Source: Acidovorax sp. 107
GTDB taxonomy: Bacteria; Pseudomonadota; Gammaproteobacteria; Burkholderiales; Burkholderiaceae_C
DNA length: 64,000 bases
Direction of reading: 5' to 3'
NCBI RefSeq assembly: GCF_003058055.1
Contig: NZ_QBTZ01000002.1
Coordinates: forward strand, 1-64,000
Both the position numbers and the translations under genes were made by a program. The notes under the pieces are model-generated. The model had not been told where the DNA came from. It searched no databases and saw only the letters and a program-made list of their open reading frames with translations. Below are positions 8,926 to 17,449 of the stretch, in pieces. Position 1 is the stretch's first letter; each line of letters starts with the position of its first letter.

Positions 8926-9019
8926 CTTAGGTTTAAGCCATTATGGACCCTGGAAGTAGTCAAACGCAACGATCTATTCGTTTTGACCATCACCAGTGGG
9001 TTTGAGGCTTAAAACTAAG
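8926..9019. promoter_or_regulatory. Nested inverted repeats upstream of hipBA
   Basis: The outer arms CTTAGGTTTAAGCC (8926-8939) and GGCTTAAAACTAAG (9006-9019) match at 13 of 14 positions. The inner arms GTCAAACG (8959-8966) and CGTTTTGAC (8979-8987) form a second near-palindrome. The pairing fits two HipB dimers looping the promoter region, as known for hip operators. From 9020 to 9319 I see no further gene or element. Confidence 0.5.
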
Positions 9020-9319
9020 CACACCATTCGATTCTGACCTTCAATACATCGTTGAAGCTAGTCTTCGAAGCGAGCGTTGCGAATTTCTAGGATAGGGCTA
9101 ACGGCAAGCATCCCGGATGCCACCTCTGCGGGAGCTGGTAGCCTGTCATTCTCGAACGCCCCACAATGCTGTGCACCGTCGAATCGAGGAGACAGCGTGA
9201 AAGACTGGGGACATCTTTGATCTCGCGCGTCACATTTATCGAATGACGAGTAATGCGCTCTTCCTAGATCCAGGTACGGTTCTTGTCCCGCTCGTAGGTA
9301 ACTCTTAACGACTCCCTGC

Positions 9320-9997
9320 TCACTGTTGCTCAGTCATCGGGAACCAGTTTCTGATGTCGTCGTAATCCTGGTGAGCCCCAAGGATGACAACCGAATCGAC
9401 GTGGTGTTCCTGGGTGTTCAGGTAAGGGACATTGATGGTGCTGCCCTCCACGAGCTGGCACAGCAATGCGTCCTCATCCATGTTCAGGAGAAGCCTGCAT
9501 TGAAGGGGGCGGCTTGAGTAGATACCACAGACATCATCCTTCAGGAAGGTACAGGGCTTGCCAAACGCTTCCTGCGTCGCCGCCTTGTAGCTCTCGCTGT
9601 CCTCATCCACGTTGGCCATCGTGTACTTCCCTGCCAACGGGTTCATCGGCGCACCGGTTTCCTTGGCGATGACCAGTGCCTCGGCTCTGGAGATCATCAC
9701 GGCGATATGGCAGCAATGTGAGCAACCCTTGCGGCATGCGGCCAACGGCGCAGCACTGCCCGTGACGCTATCAGCCGCCTTGCGCAGCCATGTCACCCGC
9801 TTGGCCACAGTGCCGGCCTTGGCAGCTTGGTCGAGGAGCCGGGATTCCTGCCTGCGATCCACACCTTTGAGCGTCTGCAGCTTGGCCTCCACGCGTTCGC
9901 GCAAGCCTTCCCATCGGCGCTCGATGCGCCCCATGACCTCGGGGGCGGAGGTTTGAACCTGCCCACCGGGCACGACGAAGTCACTGTCGGTCTTCAT
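9320..9997 (-). CDS. YkgJ-family cysteine cluster protein
   Basis: A 225-residue protein with the family signature. The first cluster is C88, C92, C95 and C96 (ACRKGCSHCC), followed by an SRAEAL helix. The second part is PCTFLKDDVCGIY with C149 and C157, then RPLQCR with C167. The cysteines probably bind zinc or an iron-sulfur cluster; the biochemical role of the family is unsettled. The N-terminal 70 residues are charged and helical. It stands between hipBA and a decayed ATPase gene, with no operon partner. Confidence 0.8.
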   Translation of the reverse strand: MKTDSDFVVPGGQVQTSAPEVMGRIERRWEGLRERVEAKLQTLKGVDRRQESRLLDQAAKAGTVAKRVTWLRKAADSVTGSAAPLAACRKGCSHCCHIAVMISRAEALVIAKETGAPMNPLAGKYTMANVDEDSESYKAATQEAFGKPCTFLKDDVCGIYSSRPLQCRLLLNMDEDALLCQLVEGSTINVPYLNTQEHHVDSVVILGAHQDYDDIRNWFPMTEQQ

Positions 9998-10080
9998 GGC
10001 TTTACCCCAACTCCAATGGGTTCGATGCCTTCATCCAGCGCGGCACAGCCAACATGACGGTGAAGGGGCAAGTTGGGGGC

Positions 10081-10890
10081 TCATGTGCGGATACTTGGAG
10101 TAGTTGGCGCGACTGATGCCAAGAACTGGCCTTCCACCGCTCCAGGATCAGTTTTCGATGAGAAAGTAGCTATCAACCTCCCGACTGCCGTCTCTTCCTT
10201 GAGGTGAGCGAACAATTGGAGATCTACAGCATGTTCACGCTGCTCGGCTTCAAGGCGTAGCTTTAGATCCTGTTGCAGCTCGCCCAGGTCATCCAGCACA
10301 TTGAGCTCATACGGCACGTAGGCGCAGTCGTCCTCGCTGCCCAGGAAGGCACGCGCGCACCGAGTGTCGCATGTCGACAGGGCCGACAGGTCCTTGGGGG
10401 ACACACTACCTTGCTCCATACAAATTCATCAATCTGGCCATTCACGCATACGGTGAAGGTTTCCTGAGCGTAACCAAATTGGGCCATAGCCACATTGGCG
10501 TTAGGGAGAAATAGCTCTGACTGGTTGACTGGTCGCGAGCCCTGCAAGCACGCTTTAGAACCCGTTAGCCCCCAGACTTTCCGCTTCCATTGCCGCCATA
10601 GACGGTCGTCAAGCCCTTGGCTCCAACTTCCAACTGCTGGTTTTCAGCGTTGACGTTGCGCAAATTCTTGATGACGAGCAACTGGATCCCGATCTCAGCC
10701 TGGATCGGTACCGGTATCCGGCCTTCGACAAGAGGCAAGGGCTCCTGTTTCTCTGGATCAGGTATGCCATGTGCCACCTTGAGCAGCGCATGAAGGTCAT
10801 CTTAATCAGCGGGCGTAAGCACATTCTTTACCAGCAAGAGCGCCGCTCCACCAGGCCTGGAGCCCTTTTGTCCAAGCCCATAGTTTCCGC
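10081..10890 (-). pseudogene. Decayed AAA-family ATPase gene (N-terminal part)
   Basis: Successive minus-strand frames can be joined into the N-terminal third of a large plasmid-type AAA ATPase. The order is GLQAWWSGAL near 10850, a shift, then LLLVKNVLTPAD followed by an in-frame TAA near 10803. HALLKVAHGIPDPEKQ and VIKNLRNVNAENQQLEVG continue to the Walker A motif YGGNGSGKSG ending near 10568, after which the frame is lost. The next blocks are QSELFLPNANVA (about 10540-10510) and, in a third frame, LSALSTCDTRCARAF with AYVPYELNVLDDL (about 10395-10295) to a stop at 10081. At least three shifts and one stop are present, and the C-terminal portion is missing. The gene is clearly dead. Confidence 0.7.
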
Positions 10891-11430
10891 GTCGTCAACA
10901 TGACCTCTCCTGACTTGTCAGTCATACGATTTCAGTTAATCCATTGAGGCTGGATCTATTGGGTGCTCAATGGCGTTCTCAAACGTGAGAAATTGCCAAG
11001 GGGGCGGACATAGAGAAGACTGGCACGCTGGACGGGGAAAGCATCTTCGTGAGGACCGCCTGAATAGAGTCGCTGCGTCCGCTGCGCTCCACAATCTGCT
11101 GAAGCTCGCCCACCATGGTCAGCCCCCAAGAAGCCGCCTTCCCCTGATGGGTCAATAGCGTTGGTTACTTCGAGCCCCACGGGGTCTGGGCCCAACGCAT
11201 CACTAAGCGTGCTCGTACCCTCCTTGGGTCGATGCAATCTGGTTCCTCGGTCAGTTCAATGCACATGATGACCTGAGTTACAGACGATCGTGGATGTCTC
11301 GAGCGCCGGGGCTTTGCCCCAATGATGCTCTTCCCTTAAGCCACCGCAAGCTCTCAATTTCGACGTTATCCAAACAACATTTCAAAAAAGCCAGCTCTGC
11401 ATTGAACATAGCCGCATAACCACACCGCCC
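10891..11430. other. Region with a possible 45-codon remnant only
   Basis: A minus-strand frame at 10979-11116 encodes MVGELQQIVERSGRSDS and 28 more residues, which look protein-like. There is no ribosome-binding site and both sides are unrelated, so it is probably a gene fragment. The remainder has no supported feature. Confidence 0.35.
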
Positions 11431-11431
11431 A

Positions 11432-11453
11432 GAACTTTCAGCGCTGAAAGTTC
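11432..11453. promoter_or_regulatory. Candidate ParB-binding palindrome, copy 1
   Basis: A perfect 22-bp palindrome with core CTTTCAGCGCTGAAAG, about 450 bp upstream of parA at the edge of an AT-rich segment. The same core recurs at 11704, 11861 and 12761. Recurrent palindromes around parAB are the usual form of a centromere (parS), so that is the proposed role. Confidence 0.65.
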
Positions 11454-11903
11454 ACCCTCGCACCCGCACTCAATAAAAAACACAAATTAGAAATTTTACA
11501 AAAATACAATGCACGAACAATAAATTTTACGCACCAACAAAACCGCGACACCCCACCGATCACGCACTCCCCCACGGGGTCCAACCTTCAACCCTCAGCA
11601 CCAAAAGCCCCGCAACCAATCGCACCAAAACATCGCCCCCCAAACATAGCGCGCACCAGGCAACACAACACCAAAAGGCCGATCAACAACCACCCCTGAC
11701 TCAACTTTCAGCGCTGAAAGTCAAGCCATAGCAACGATCAAAGCAACACAGAAGTCGTTTTGCAAAAACGCATGTGCGATAAAATAAACAGCGTTTTCAT
11801 TAATTTGTTATTGAATTTCATCTGAGTTTGATACAATCCCCTTCGCGGAGAATCCGGCAAGACTTTCAGCGCTGAAAGTCTGCCAACCTATCAGGAGCAG
11901 GCA
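11454..11903 (+). promoter_or_regulatory. AT-rich parAB upstream region with two further palindromes
   Basis: This 450-bp stretch has no gene and is visibly richer in A/T and C-runs than its surroundings. It holds palindrome copies 2 (ACTTTCAGCGCTGAAAGT, 11704-11721) and 3 (GACTTTCAGCGCTGAAAGTC, 11861-11880). A promoter-like pair TTGAAT (11811-11816) and TACAAT (11832-11837) has a short 15-bp spacer. AAAACGC/GCGTTTT inverted arms sit at 11765-11771 and 11791-11797. Copy 3 lies between that promoter and the parA ribosome-binding site (AGGAG near 11893), so ParB bound there could also repress the operon. Confidence 0.55.
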
Positions 11904-12578
11904 ATGACAGCAAAAGTGGTCACCGTGTTTAACCAAAAGGGCGGGTGTGGAAAAACAACCATTGCGATGAGCCTCGCTGGATCATTCGGGCTTCGCGGAT
12001 ATTCATCACTTGTCGTAGATATGGACCCGCAGGGGACTGCAAGCCGCTGGGCAAGTGCCGCCCCCGAAGAGCGGCCATTTCCAGCTTCTGTGATTAGTCT
12101 TGCTCCTATGGAAGGAAAGATGCACAGAGAAGTAAAAAATCACATAGATAAATTTGATGTGATTTTTGTAGATTGCCCACCGGCAATGAATTCTGCAGCC
12201 CCCACGTCGGCCATGTTGATCTCTGACTTGGCTCTCATACCGCTGGTCCCGAGTCCGGCGGATATCTGGGCGGCGGAGTCTGCCAAAAAATTGGCGGAGG
12301 CAGCACAGGCCAACAACGAAGAGCTCGTCGCACGAGTCGTTGCTAACATGGTCCAGCGCTCGACTTCACTAGCCAAAGAGCTAATTGAATTATTGGAGGA
12401 AGATAAAGAATTTCCTCTTCTAAAAACGTCCCTAGGTTCGCGAGCGGCGTTTAGAGAAGCCCAGATTCTGGGGTCAACCGTTCATCAAGTGCCACGCGCC
12501 ACAGTTGCAATGGAAGAGGTGGAGTTGATGGCAGAGGAAGTGCTTCACCTTTTGCACCTTCCTTCGCGCAAAAATTAA
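11904..12578 (+). CDS. parA: ParA-family partition ATPase
   Basis: A 224-residue protein of the short, type Ib class, lacking an N-terminal DNA-binding extension. The deviant Walker A motif KGGCGKTT is at residues 12-19, the A' box VVDMDPQGTAS at 37-47 and the Walker B-like VIFVDCPP at 86-93. ParA proteins use ATP-dependent binding to the nucleoid to move ParB-bound plasmid copies to the two cell halves. AGGAG precedes the ATG at good spacing. parB follows after 9 bp, and candidate centromere palindromes lie on both sides, so this is a complete partition locus. Confidence 0.93.
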   Translation: MTAKVVTVFNQKGGCGKTTIAMSLAGSFGLRGYSSLVVDMDPQGTASRWASAAPEERPFPASVISLAPMEGKMHREVKNHIDKFDVIFVDCPPAMNSAAPTSAMLISDLALIPLVPSPADIWAAESAKKLAEAAQANNEELVARVVANMVQRSTSLAKELIELLEEDKEFPLLKTSLGSRAAFREAQILGSTVHQVPRATVAMEEVELMAEEVLHLLHLPSRKN

Positions 12579-12587
12579 GGACAAAAG

Positions 12588-13595
12588 ATGATTTCCAAAG
12601 TCGACCGCAAAGCTGCAATGCGAGCGTCCCTTTCGGCTGAAAAGCGGGATGTAAATGCGCGGTTTGCAGCGGCAGATGCCGTGCTTTCCGAGCGTCCAGG
12701 TGGCCTTGGAGGTGTGCCCCCCCCCCAAGTCGTCCTCGATGAGGCACAGGCTGGTCGGACTTTCAGCGCTGAAAATACTGGTCCAGCGCAGCAGCGAATT
12801 GTGGCAGCTCCTCTTGATAGAGTGCACGAAAACCCACTGAATGCCCGTCACATCTATGACCCTGACATCGTCAAGGAGCTGGCGGCGTCAATTGCAACTC
12901 GTGGTCAACTCGTTCCAGCGTCTGCGATCGCGCATCCGACCATAACAGGTGACTACTTGCTGATCGATGGCCACTATCGAAAGAAGGCGCTCGCTGCAGC
13001 TGGTCAACACAGCATCGACCTGGTGATTCGCCCACACGAAGGTGATCTCGAGCTCTATCGCGTGAGTTGGGTGCTCAATGAGGAGCGTAGCGCGCAAAGT
13101 CCCTTAGACAATGCATTCGCGTGGAGAAAATTGCTTGATAAAGGCTTAGTGCAAACTGAGTTGCAAATCGCTGAGCTCTTGGGAGTGTCGCTCTCGACGG
13201 TGAACAAGACCATTGCGTTGCTGAGCCTTCCGACTGCTGTGCTCGACCGAATGCGCGATCGGCCAGAGAAGTTTGGCGTATTCGTTGGGTATGAGATCAC
13301 GCTTGCTGCCAAGAAGGTGAGCGAGATAGAAGTGCTTGCATTGGTAAATCGCATCATCGAAGAAGATCTGTCGTCGCGTGAGGTCGGCGCCATACGCGCA
13401 AAACTCGATACTGGCGATAAACGCAAGCCTAAAGAAACATCGCGCCAATACAAGATCCAACACACTGGCCAACAGATCGGATTCCTCAAAGAATGGGACT
13501 CAGGAAAGGTCTCACTTGAGGTCGTGCTTGCCGATCCAAAGGAGAGGGCAGCACTCGTTGCCGAACTCAGAAGCCGTTTCGGTCTGTTTGACTGA
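12588..13595 (+). CDS. parB: ParB-family centromere-binding protein
   Basis: A 335-residue protein. The ParB/Spo0J N-terminal domain covers about 73-165, with LDRVHENPLNAR and the nucleotide-binding box IDGHYRKKAL (126-135). A helix-turn-helix at about 189-213 reads TELQIAELLGVSLSTVNKTI. The first 70 residues form an unconserved ParA-interacting tail. One copy of the operon's palindrome (12761-12774) lies within codons 58-62 and is read as TFSAE. ParB binds such sites, spreads and stimulates ParA. It is encoded 9 bp after parA and probably co-transcribed. Confidence 0.92.
   Translation: MISKVDRKAAMRASLSAEKRDVNARFAAADAVLSERPGGLGGVPPPQVVLDEAQAGRTFSAENTGPAQQRIVAAPLDRVHENPLNARHIYDPDIVKELAASIATRGQLVPASAIAHPTITGDYLLIDGHYRKKALAAAGQHSIDLVIRPHEGDLELYRVSWVLNEERSAQSPLDNAFAWRKLLDKGLVQTELQIAELLGVSLSTVNKTIALLSLPTAVLDRMRDRPEKFGVFVGYEITLAAKKVSEIEVLALVNRIIEEDLSSREVGAIRAKLDTGDKRKPKETSRQYKIQHTGQQIGFLKEWDSGKVSLEVVLADPKERAALVAELRSRFGLFD
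12761..12774. promoter_or_regulatory. Candidate ParB-binding palindrome, copy 4, inside parB
   Basis: TTTCAGCGCTGAAA is repeated exactly within the parB reading frame. It matches the cores of the three copies upstream of parA. The left flank GGAC extends the similarity to copy 3 while the right flank does not. Confidence 0.6.
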
Positions 13596-13610
13596 TCAAG
13601 ATGTCGGCCA

Positions 13611-14407
13611 AAAGGTGAGCCTCTACAGGGAGCGAACAATGCTCCCGAAGAGGACCAAGGGCCCATAGAACGGACTGGAGACTCTTTAGGGACGCGAAAA
13701 GGGGGTGACTGTCCTTCCCGCCTTAAACCGAGACCTTTGATAGCCCGTATCGGTCCCTTCTTCTTTCTAAGGTGAGTCTTTACGGGGAGTGCCGCTCCAC
13801 CGTTGTTTCAGCAGTCGGCCTACCAATCCGTCTCCACCGCCGGAGTGCAGTGCCAGAGCGACCTGCGCTTGCCAATCCTCAAAAGGTGAGCCTTTTCAGG
13901 GACCCGTCGCAATCGTCAGCGCGAAGGACCGGGGGAAGCATTCGAACACCCCGATATGTATTAAGGTGAGCTTTTACGGGGGCTAAAGCCAGGCCCGGAA
14001 ACCGGAGCGAAATGTTTGCAGTCTGCATTCGGCGGATCATCACCCCGAAACTCCCAAAAAGCGCCATATGGATGCCTACTTCATCGAGCCAAAGGGCATG
14101 TAAAGGCTCAAAGGTGAGACTCCACAGGGACTAGAAATGGCGCCCTAATGAGATTCCAGCATCTAGAATGTGTGCACTCACACACAGGGAAGAGTATTTA
14201 AAAGCTATCTTGCACACAAAGGTGAGTCTCATCAGGGACCAGCGCGGATGAGGTTCCACTATGCGTAGCCCGCACGGCTTCCTGTAAAGATTGGGTATAG
14301 GTGAGCCTTTACGGGGGGGCCTGATGAATCTAGGCGATTCTGATTGTGGCTGGGGAGAGGGGCAGGAGTCGTTTTCGATTTGACCTCGTCTGGTGAGCTT
14401 TTACAGG
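13611..14407 (+). repeat. Dispersed block of eight iterons
   Basis: Eight direct repeats of GGTGAG-N6-CRGGG begin at 13614, 13771, 13885, 13965, 14113, 14221, 14300 and 14392, usually preceded by AAA and followed by A(C/G). Spacing between starts varies from 79 to 157 bp. The two outer hexamers are nearly invariant while the six central bases vary freely. No gene lies between them. The array sits between parB and the initiator gene, so it is the likely replication origin or copy-control locus. Confidence 0.88.
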
Positions 14408-14609
14408 GAGCAAGGGAGTGATGCTCTACTGATGGGCAATTGGGCATGGTCGAAATCCTTCTGGACTCTGGTGAACTGGCTGTTTTGCATTGGAATTCAC
14501 TCGTTAGGCATCCACGCTATTGAGGATTCTTTGTATTGAACATCCTTGGAAACCTTAAATACAATTTAAACATCGCAAAACCTAAGCCCCACGCGGTTTT
14601 CCGCCTAGT
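14408..14609. other. AT-rich segment between the iteron blocks
   Basis: The stretch at about 14510-14582 is the most AT-rich part of the origin region (TTAAATACAATTTAAACATC). It lies between the dispersed and tandem iteron blocks. A DNA-unwinding element is the natural candidate role. I find no perfect DnaA box in it. Confidence 0.4.
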
Positions 14610-14760
14610 GAGGTGAGTGGATTCGGGGACCAAGGTGAGCCAATACGGGGAGAGAGGTGAGTGCCCCCGGGGACAGGCAACATCTATGGTGAGAATTAAC
14701 AGGGACCATAAGTGAGTGGATTCAGGGGCAAAGTGCGCAAAGGTGAGCTTCTACGGGGAG
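14610..14760 (+). repeat. Tandem block of six iterons
   Basis: Six more repeats begin at 14612, 14634, 14656, 14688, 14711 (AGTGAG variant) and 14742. Their spacings of 22, 22, 32, 23 and 31 bp are close to two or three DNA turns, so all would face the same side of the helix. The repeat is again GGTGAG-N6-CRGGGA. This compact block is the most probable site where the initiator assembles. Confidence 0.88.
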
Positions 14761-14878
14761 CGGGCGACACGGTAGCTCCTTGAACTCGCCTAGAGCTCAT
14801 GAACTTTTTCTTGGCGAGCTAGCTTCCACCTAATGATCGGGTTGGCCGAATGAGCGGTCTGCAGCCCAGCGTAGGCTT

Positions 14879-14908
14879 GCCTCATCACCTACGAAAAGGT
14901 GATGAGGC
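14879..14908. promoter_or_regulatory. Inverted iteron-half repeat, probable initiator autorepression operator
   Basis: Perfect 12-bp arms GCCTCATCACCT (14879-14890) and AGGTGATGAGGC (14897-14908) flank six bases. Each arm contains the GGTGA half of the iteron, arranged head to head instead of in direct repeat. Additional isolated halves AAAGGTGA occur near 14931 and 14949, before the rep start. Rep_3 initiators commonly repress their own gene through inverted half-iterons, which this matches in place and form. Confidence 0.65.
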
Positions 14909-15031
14909 CACAAACCGATACAAAGGTGAACCCTCGACGCTTCCATCGAAAGGTGAGAGAATCGCGCCAAAATTTCACCGATAGATCCGGTCGCATGGCA
15001 GCGCGCACCAAGCACCGGTCAGGAAAGGTCG

Positions 15032-16390
15032 ATGCCGATGGCGAGGAAGAGCAAGGCGAAACCTGGGGAGGTCATCACGATCGACGCCAGCGATGTGAGG
15101 GAGTTTCGCAAGACCAATGAGGCTATTGGATTGCGGGTCGTAGAAGGCAATCTCTCGCTGCTCTCTCGTAAGGTATTCAATGTGATGATGTACCACGCCC
15201 AGGAGATGAAGGTTCCTGGGCTCAATGCACCGATCAACACCGCTGCAGCCAAGAAGTACTTCTGGATTCCGCTTTCTGACCTTGCCCGGGATGCGGCCTA
15301 CGACAGCAAGGATGTGCAGTACCTGAAGAAGCAGCTTGAGGAAATGCAGAACATTAAGCTGCTCATGGAGAACGAGCGACAGTGGACGAGTGAGCGACTG
15401 GTCTCTTCGGTCACCTTGGTTAATCCCGCTGGGCTGAACAAGCATGCAGGGCAGGTGTGGTTTGGATTCGCTTTTCCTCCTGAGGTGCACGAGCAGGTGA
15501 TGGCGCCTAGCACTTACACACGGCTTTCGATCGTGTACCAAAGCTCGCTCAAGTCAGGGTCTGCCCTTGCTTTGTATGAAATCTGCCGTCGTTACGCGAC
15601 TAATCCATCCAAGGTGACTTTCATCCAGACTTATGAGCACTGGTACGGTGTGATCACAGGCAATCCTATATCTGAGTCGACACCGCCCGTCTACAAGTAC
15701 TTCAAGCGGGACACCCTGAGGCCCGCCATCGCTGAAATCAACGCGCTCACTGACATCAACATCGAACTGATTGAGCACAAGAACGGCCGGCGCGTCGAGA
15801 AGCTGCAGTTCAAGGTCGAGCAGACGAAGCAAGCCCAGCTTGAATTCCCGGCGCCGCCCATCATCGACACGGAACTCATGACGAGGGTGATGAAATTCGG
15901 TTTCAGCCAAGCGGACGCCAGCGACTTGGTCGCGCAACACAGTGACGACCTCCTGCGCACGGCCATTTCTCGGGTGGAGGCACGCGCAGAGTCGAAGGGA
16001 ATGACCCCGCTGGAGACCCCAGCAGGCTACTTCCGCTGGACGCTCCAGGACTTGGTGCGTAACCCGACTCCTGTACCTGCACTGGCATCACCCAAGGCTG
16101 CCCCCTCGTCTAGCAAGGCGAGCGGTCGCAGTGTGATGGAGCGATTTCTTGCCGCCAGGGCTATTGAGGCCCTTGGGGTCTACAAAGAACTTGACGATAG
16201 CGAGCGCAAGGCTCTATTCGAGGCGTTCAAGTCACAGAACGCCAACAAGACGTTAAAGCTGGACAAGGGGCTTGATAGCGCTGCAGTCCGTGGCATTTTT
16301 GCGCCTTGGTACGCCAAACAGTTGTGGGGAGAGCCAACGGCCCAAGCGCTGGCTCAGTTTATCGAGGAGTATGGAGCTACGTCCAGTTAG
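15032..16390 (+). CDS. Plasmid replication initiator, Rep_3/RepB family
   Basis: A 452-residue protein. The first winged-helix domain spans about residues 25-175 (EAIGLRVVEGNLSLLSRKVF, then WIPLSDLARDAAYDSKDVQYLK and a conserved LALYEICRRY segment). The second spans about 175-270 (KYFKRDTLRPAIAEINALTD, then KVEQ). The C-terminal 150 residues, after a Pro/Ala/Ser-rich linker near 340-365, are longer than in small Rep proteins and are unassigned. AGGAAAGG stands just before ATG 15032; ATG 15038 is an alternative. Such initiators bind iterons as monomers to open the origin and repress their own gene as dimers. The position beside the iteron array fits. Confidence 0.9.
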   Translation: MPMARKSKAKPGEVITIDASDVREFRKTNEAIGLRVVEGNLSLLSRKVFNVMMYHAQEMKVPGLNAPINTAAAKKYFWIPLSDLARDAAYDSKDVQYLKKQLEEMQNIKLLMENERQWTSERLVSSVTLVNPAGLNKHAGQVWFGFAFPPEVHEQVMAPSTYTRLSIVYQSSLKSGSALALYEICRRYATNPSKVTFIQTYEHWYGVITGNPISESTPPVYKYFKRDTLRPAIAEINALTDINIELIEHKNGRRVEKLQFKVEQTKQAQLEFPAPPIIDTELMTRVMKFGFSQADASDLVAQHSDDLLRTAISRVEARAESKGMTPLETPAGYFRWTLQDLVRNPTPVPALASPKAAPSSSKASGRSVMERFLAARAIEALGVYKELDDSERKALFEAFKSQNANKTLKLDKGLDSAAVRGIFAPWYAKQLWGEPTAQALAQFIEEYGATSS

Positions 16391-16402
16391 CCAGCGCTGG
16401 CT
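16389..16402. repeat. 14-bp palindrome at the rep stop codon
   Basis: AGCCAGCGCTGGCT overlaps the rep stop codon. It shares the CAGCGCTG centre with the ParB-type palindromes but has different flanks. No T-run follows, so it is not a convincing terminator. Confidence 0.35.
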
Positions 16403-16503
16403 GGCGTCGTACGTTGTGGCCGGAGACGAACCAATTTCTGCCGCTTCAACTCAATACCCCGGCTGGAAAATGTTTGCATTCTTATGTTGTTCGCATATTA
16501 ATT

Positions 16504-16524
16504 ATGTCCACGTAACGTGGACAT
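16504..16524. promoter_or_regulatory. 21-bp palindrome before a truncated small gene
   Basis: Arms ATGTCCACGT and ACGTGGACAT flank a single central A. The element ends nine bases before an ATG and looks like the autoregulatory operator of the short gene that follows. That gene is cut by the IS3 remnant. Confidence 0.45.
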
Positions 16525-16532
16525 TCAAAAAA

Positions 16533-16634
16533 ATGGACGACAAAGGCATCTTTGAGAGTGCTCTAGAAGCAATAGCGCCAGTAATGCAGTTCGAGGTGAA
16601 TCGTTCCGGGATTCTCGGAGGCTGTTTGGTTTAA
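16533..16634 (+). pseudogene. Truncated small gene
   Basis: ATG 16533 opens a 33-codon frame (MDDKGIFESALEAIAPVMQF...) ending at TAA 16632-16634, exactly where the IS3-derived sequence begins. The N-terminal helix is natural in composition and reminiscent of the start of AbiEi-type antitoxins, but too short to classify. It is probably the 5' stump of a gene destroyed by insertion. Confidence 0.4.
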
Positions 16635-16639
16635 GTCAG

Positions 16640-17108
16640 CCCACTTCCGCAGTGGCCTGACTGGCGAGTTACCGGTAGTGGTTTGCCTCAGCTTCTGCCG
16701 GTGGGACGTACCCTATGGGTTCGAGCAGGCGATGGTGGTTAAACTATGACCCCCATTCGAGCGTGGCGAACTCCACGGCTTCCTTTGTTTTCCATGGCGC
16801 GCGGTGATGGATTAACTCGGCCTTGTAGAGACCGTTGATGGTCTTGGCCAAGGCGTTGTCATAGCTGGCGCCCTTGCTGCACACGGAAGTCTCTATGCTC
16901 GCTTCAGCCAGTCTTTCAGAGTACCGAATGCTGGCGCATTGCGACCCGCGGTCACTGTGGCAAATCAAGCTTCCATCGCGCTCAGGCTGCCAGATGTAAA
17001 GGGCTTGCTCCAGTGCATCGAGCACGAAGTCCGTGCGCATTGAACTGCTTACCCGCCAGCCCACGATACGGCGGGCAACACGTCAATCACGAAGGCTACC
17101 TGCCGTTC
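16640..17108 (-). mobile_element. IS3-family insertion sequence remnant (orfB 3' part)
   Basis: Minus-strand frames carry the C-terminal half of an IS3 OrfB transposase. In order these are [15 protein letters not shown] near 17090-17050, a frameshift, then [20 protein letters not shown] and the CHSDRGSQ block with its catalytic Asp. SYDNALAKTINGLYKAELIH supplies the catalytic Glu region. After a second shift near 16744, FNHHRLLEPIGYVPPAEAE ends near 16680. The N-terminal half and orfA are missing, removed at the junction with an IS21 fragment near 17108. It is inactive. Confidence 0.85.
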
Positions 17109-17448
17109 CGTACGTGAGGAGGAGCTTTGCTGTTCCACCTGCTGTCCCAAGCTGTACGAGTGCACGAGCGTCGTGATAACCACCAACCTGAGCTTCAGTG
17201 AGTGGGCCAATGTGTTCGGAGATACCAAGATGACCACGGCGCTGCTGGACCGCATCACGCATCACTGCCATATTCTGGAAACCGGTAACGACAGCTACCG
17301 GTTCAAGAACAGTTCGGCACAGCAGCCACAGACCCACCAAAAAGGAGAAGACAACCAAGAACTTATCCACAACGTGAGCATGAAGTTCACGAACCAGGGT
17401 GGGTCAGATCGAGATGGAAATGGCGGGTTAGTTTTGGGGAAATCAACA
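17109..17448 (+). mobile_element. IS21-family fragment: 3' end of istB and right terminal repeat
   Basis: This segment is closely similar to 23586-23920 of the intact copy. It starts at the GGAGGAGC block encoding the istB middle, continues through [15 protein letters not shown] and [18 protein letters not shown], and ends at the right inverted repeat (GGGGAAATCAACA, ending 17448). One extra C in CTGTCCCAAGC shifts the reading frame. Everything 5' of this point is absent. The right end abuts the stop codon of the XRE gene. Confidence 0.85.
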
Positions 17449-17449
17449 G

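Noticed and set aside
11432..11880. CAGCGCTG palindromes as rho-independent terminators
   Set aside because: No T-run follows any copy, and the exact repetition around parAB favours a protein-binding site.
13611..14760. CRISPR-like array
   Set aside because: The repeats are only 18-22 bp with a variable centre and spacings from 22 to 157 bp. No cas gene is present, and the position between parB and rep fits iterons.
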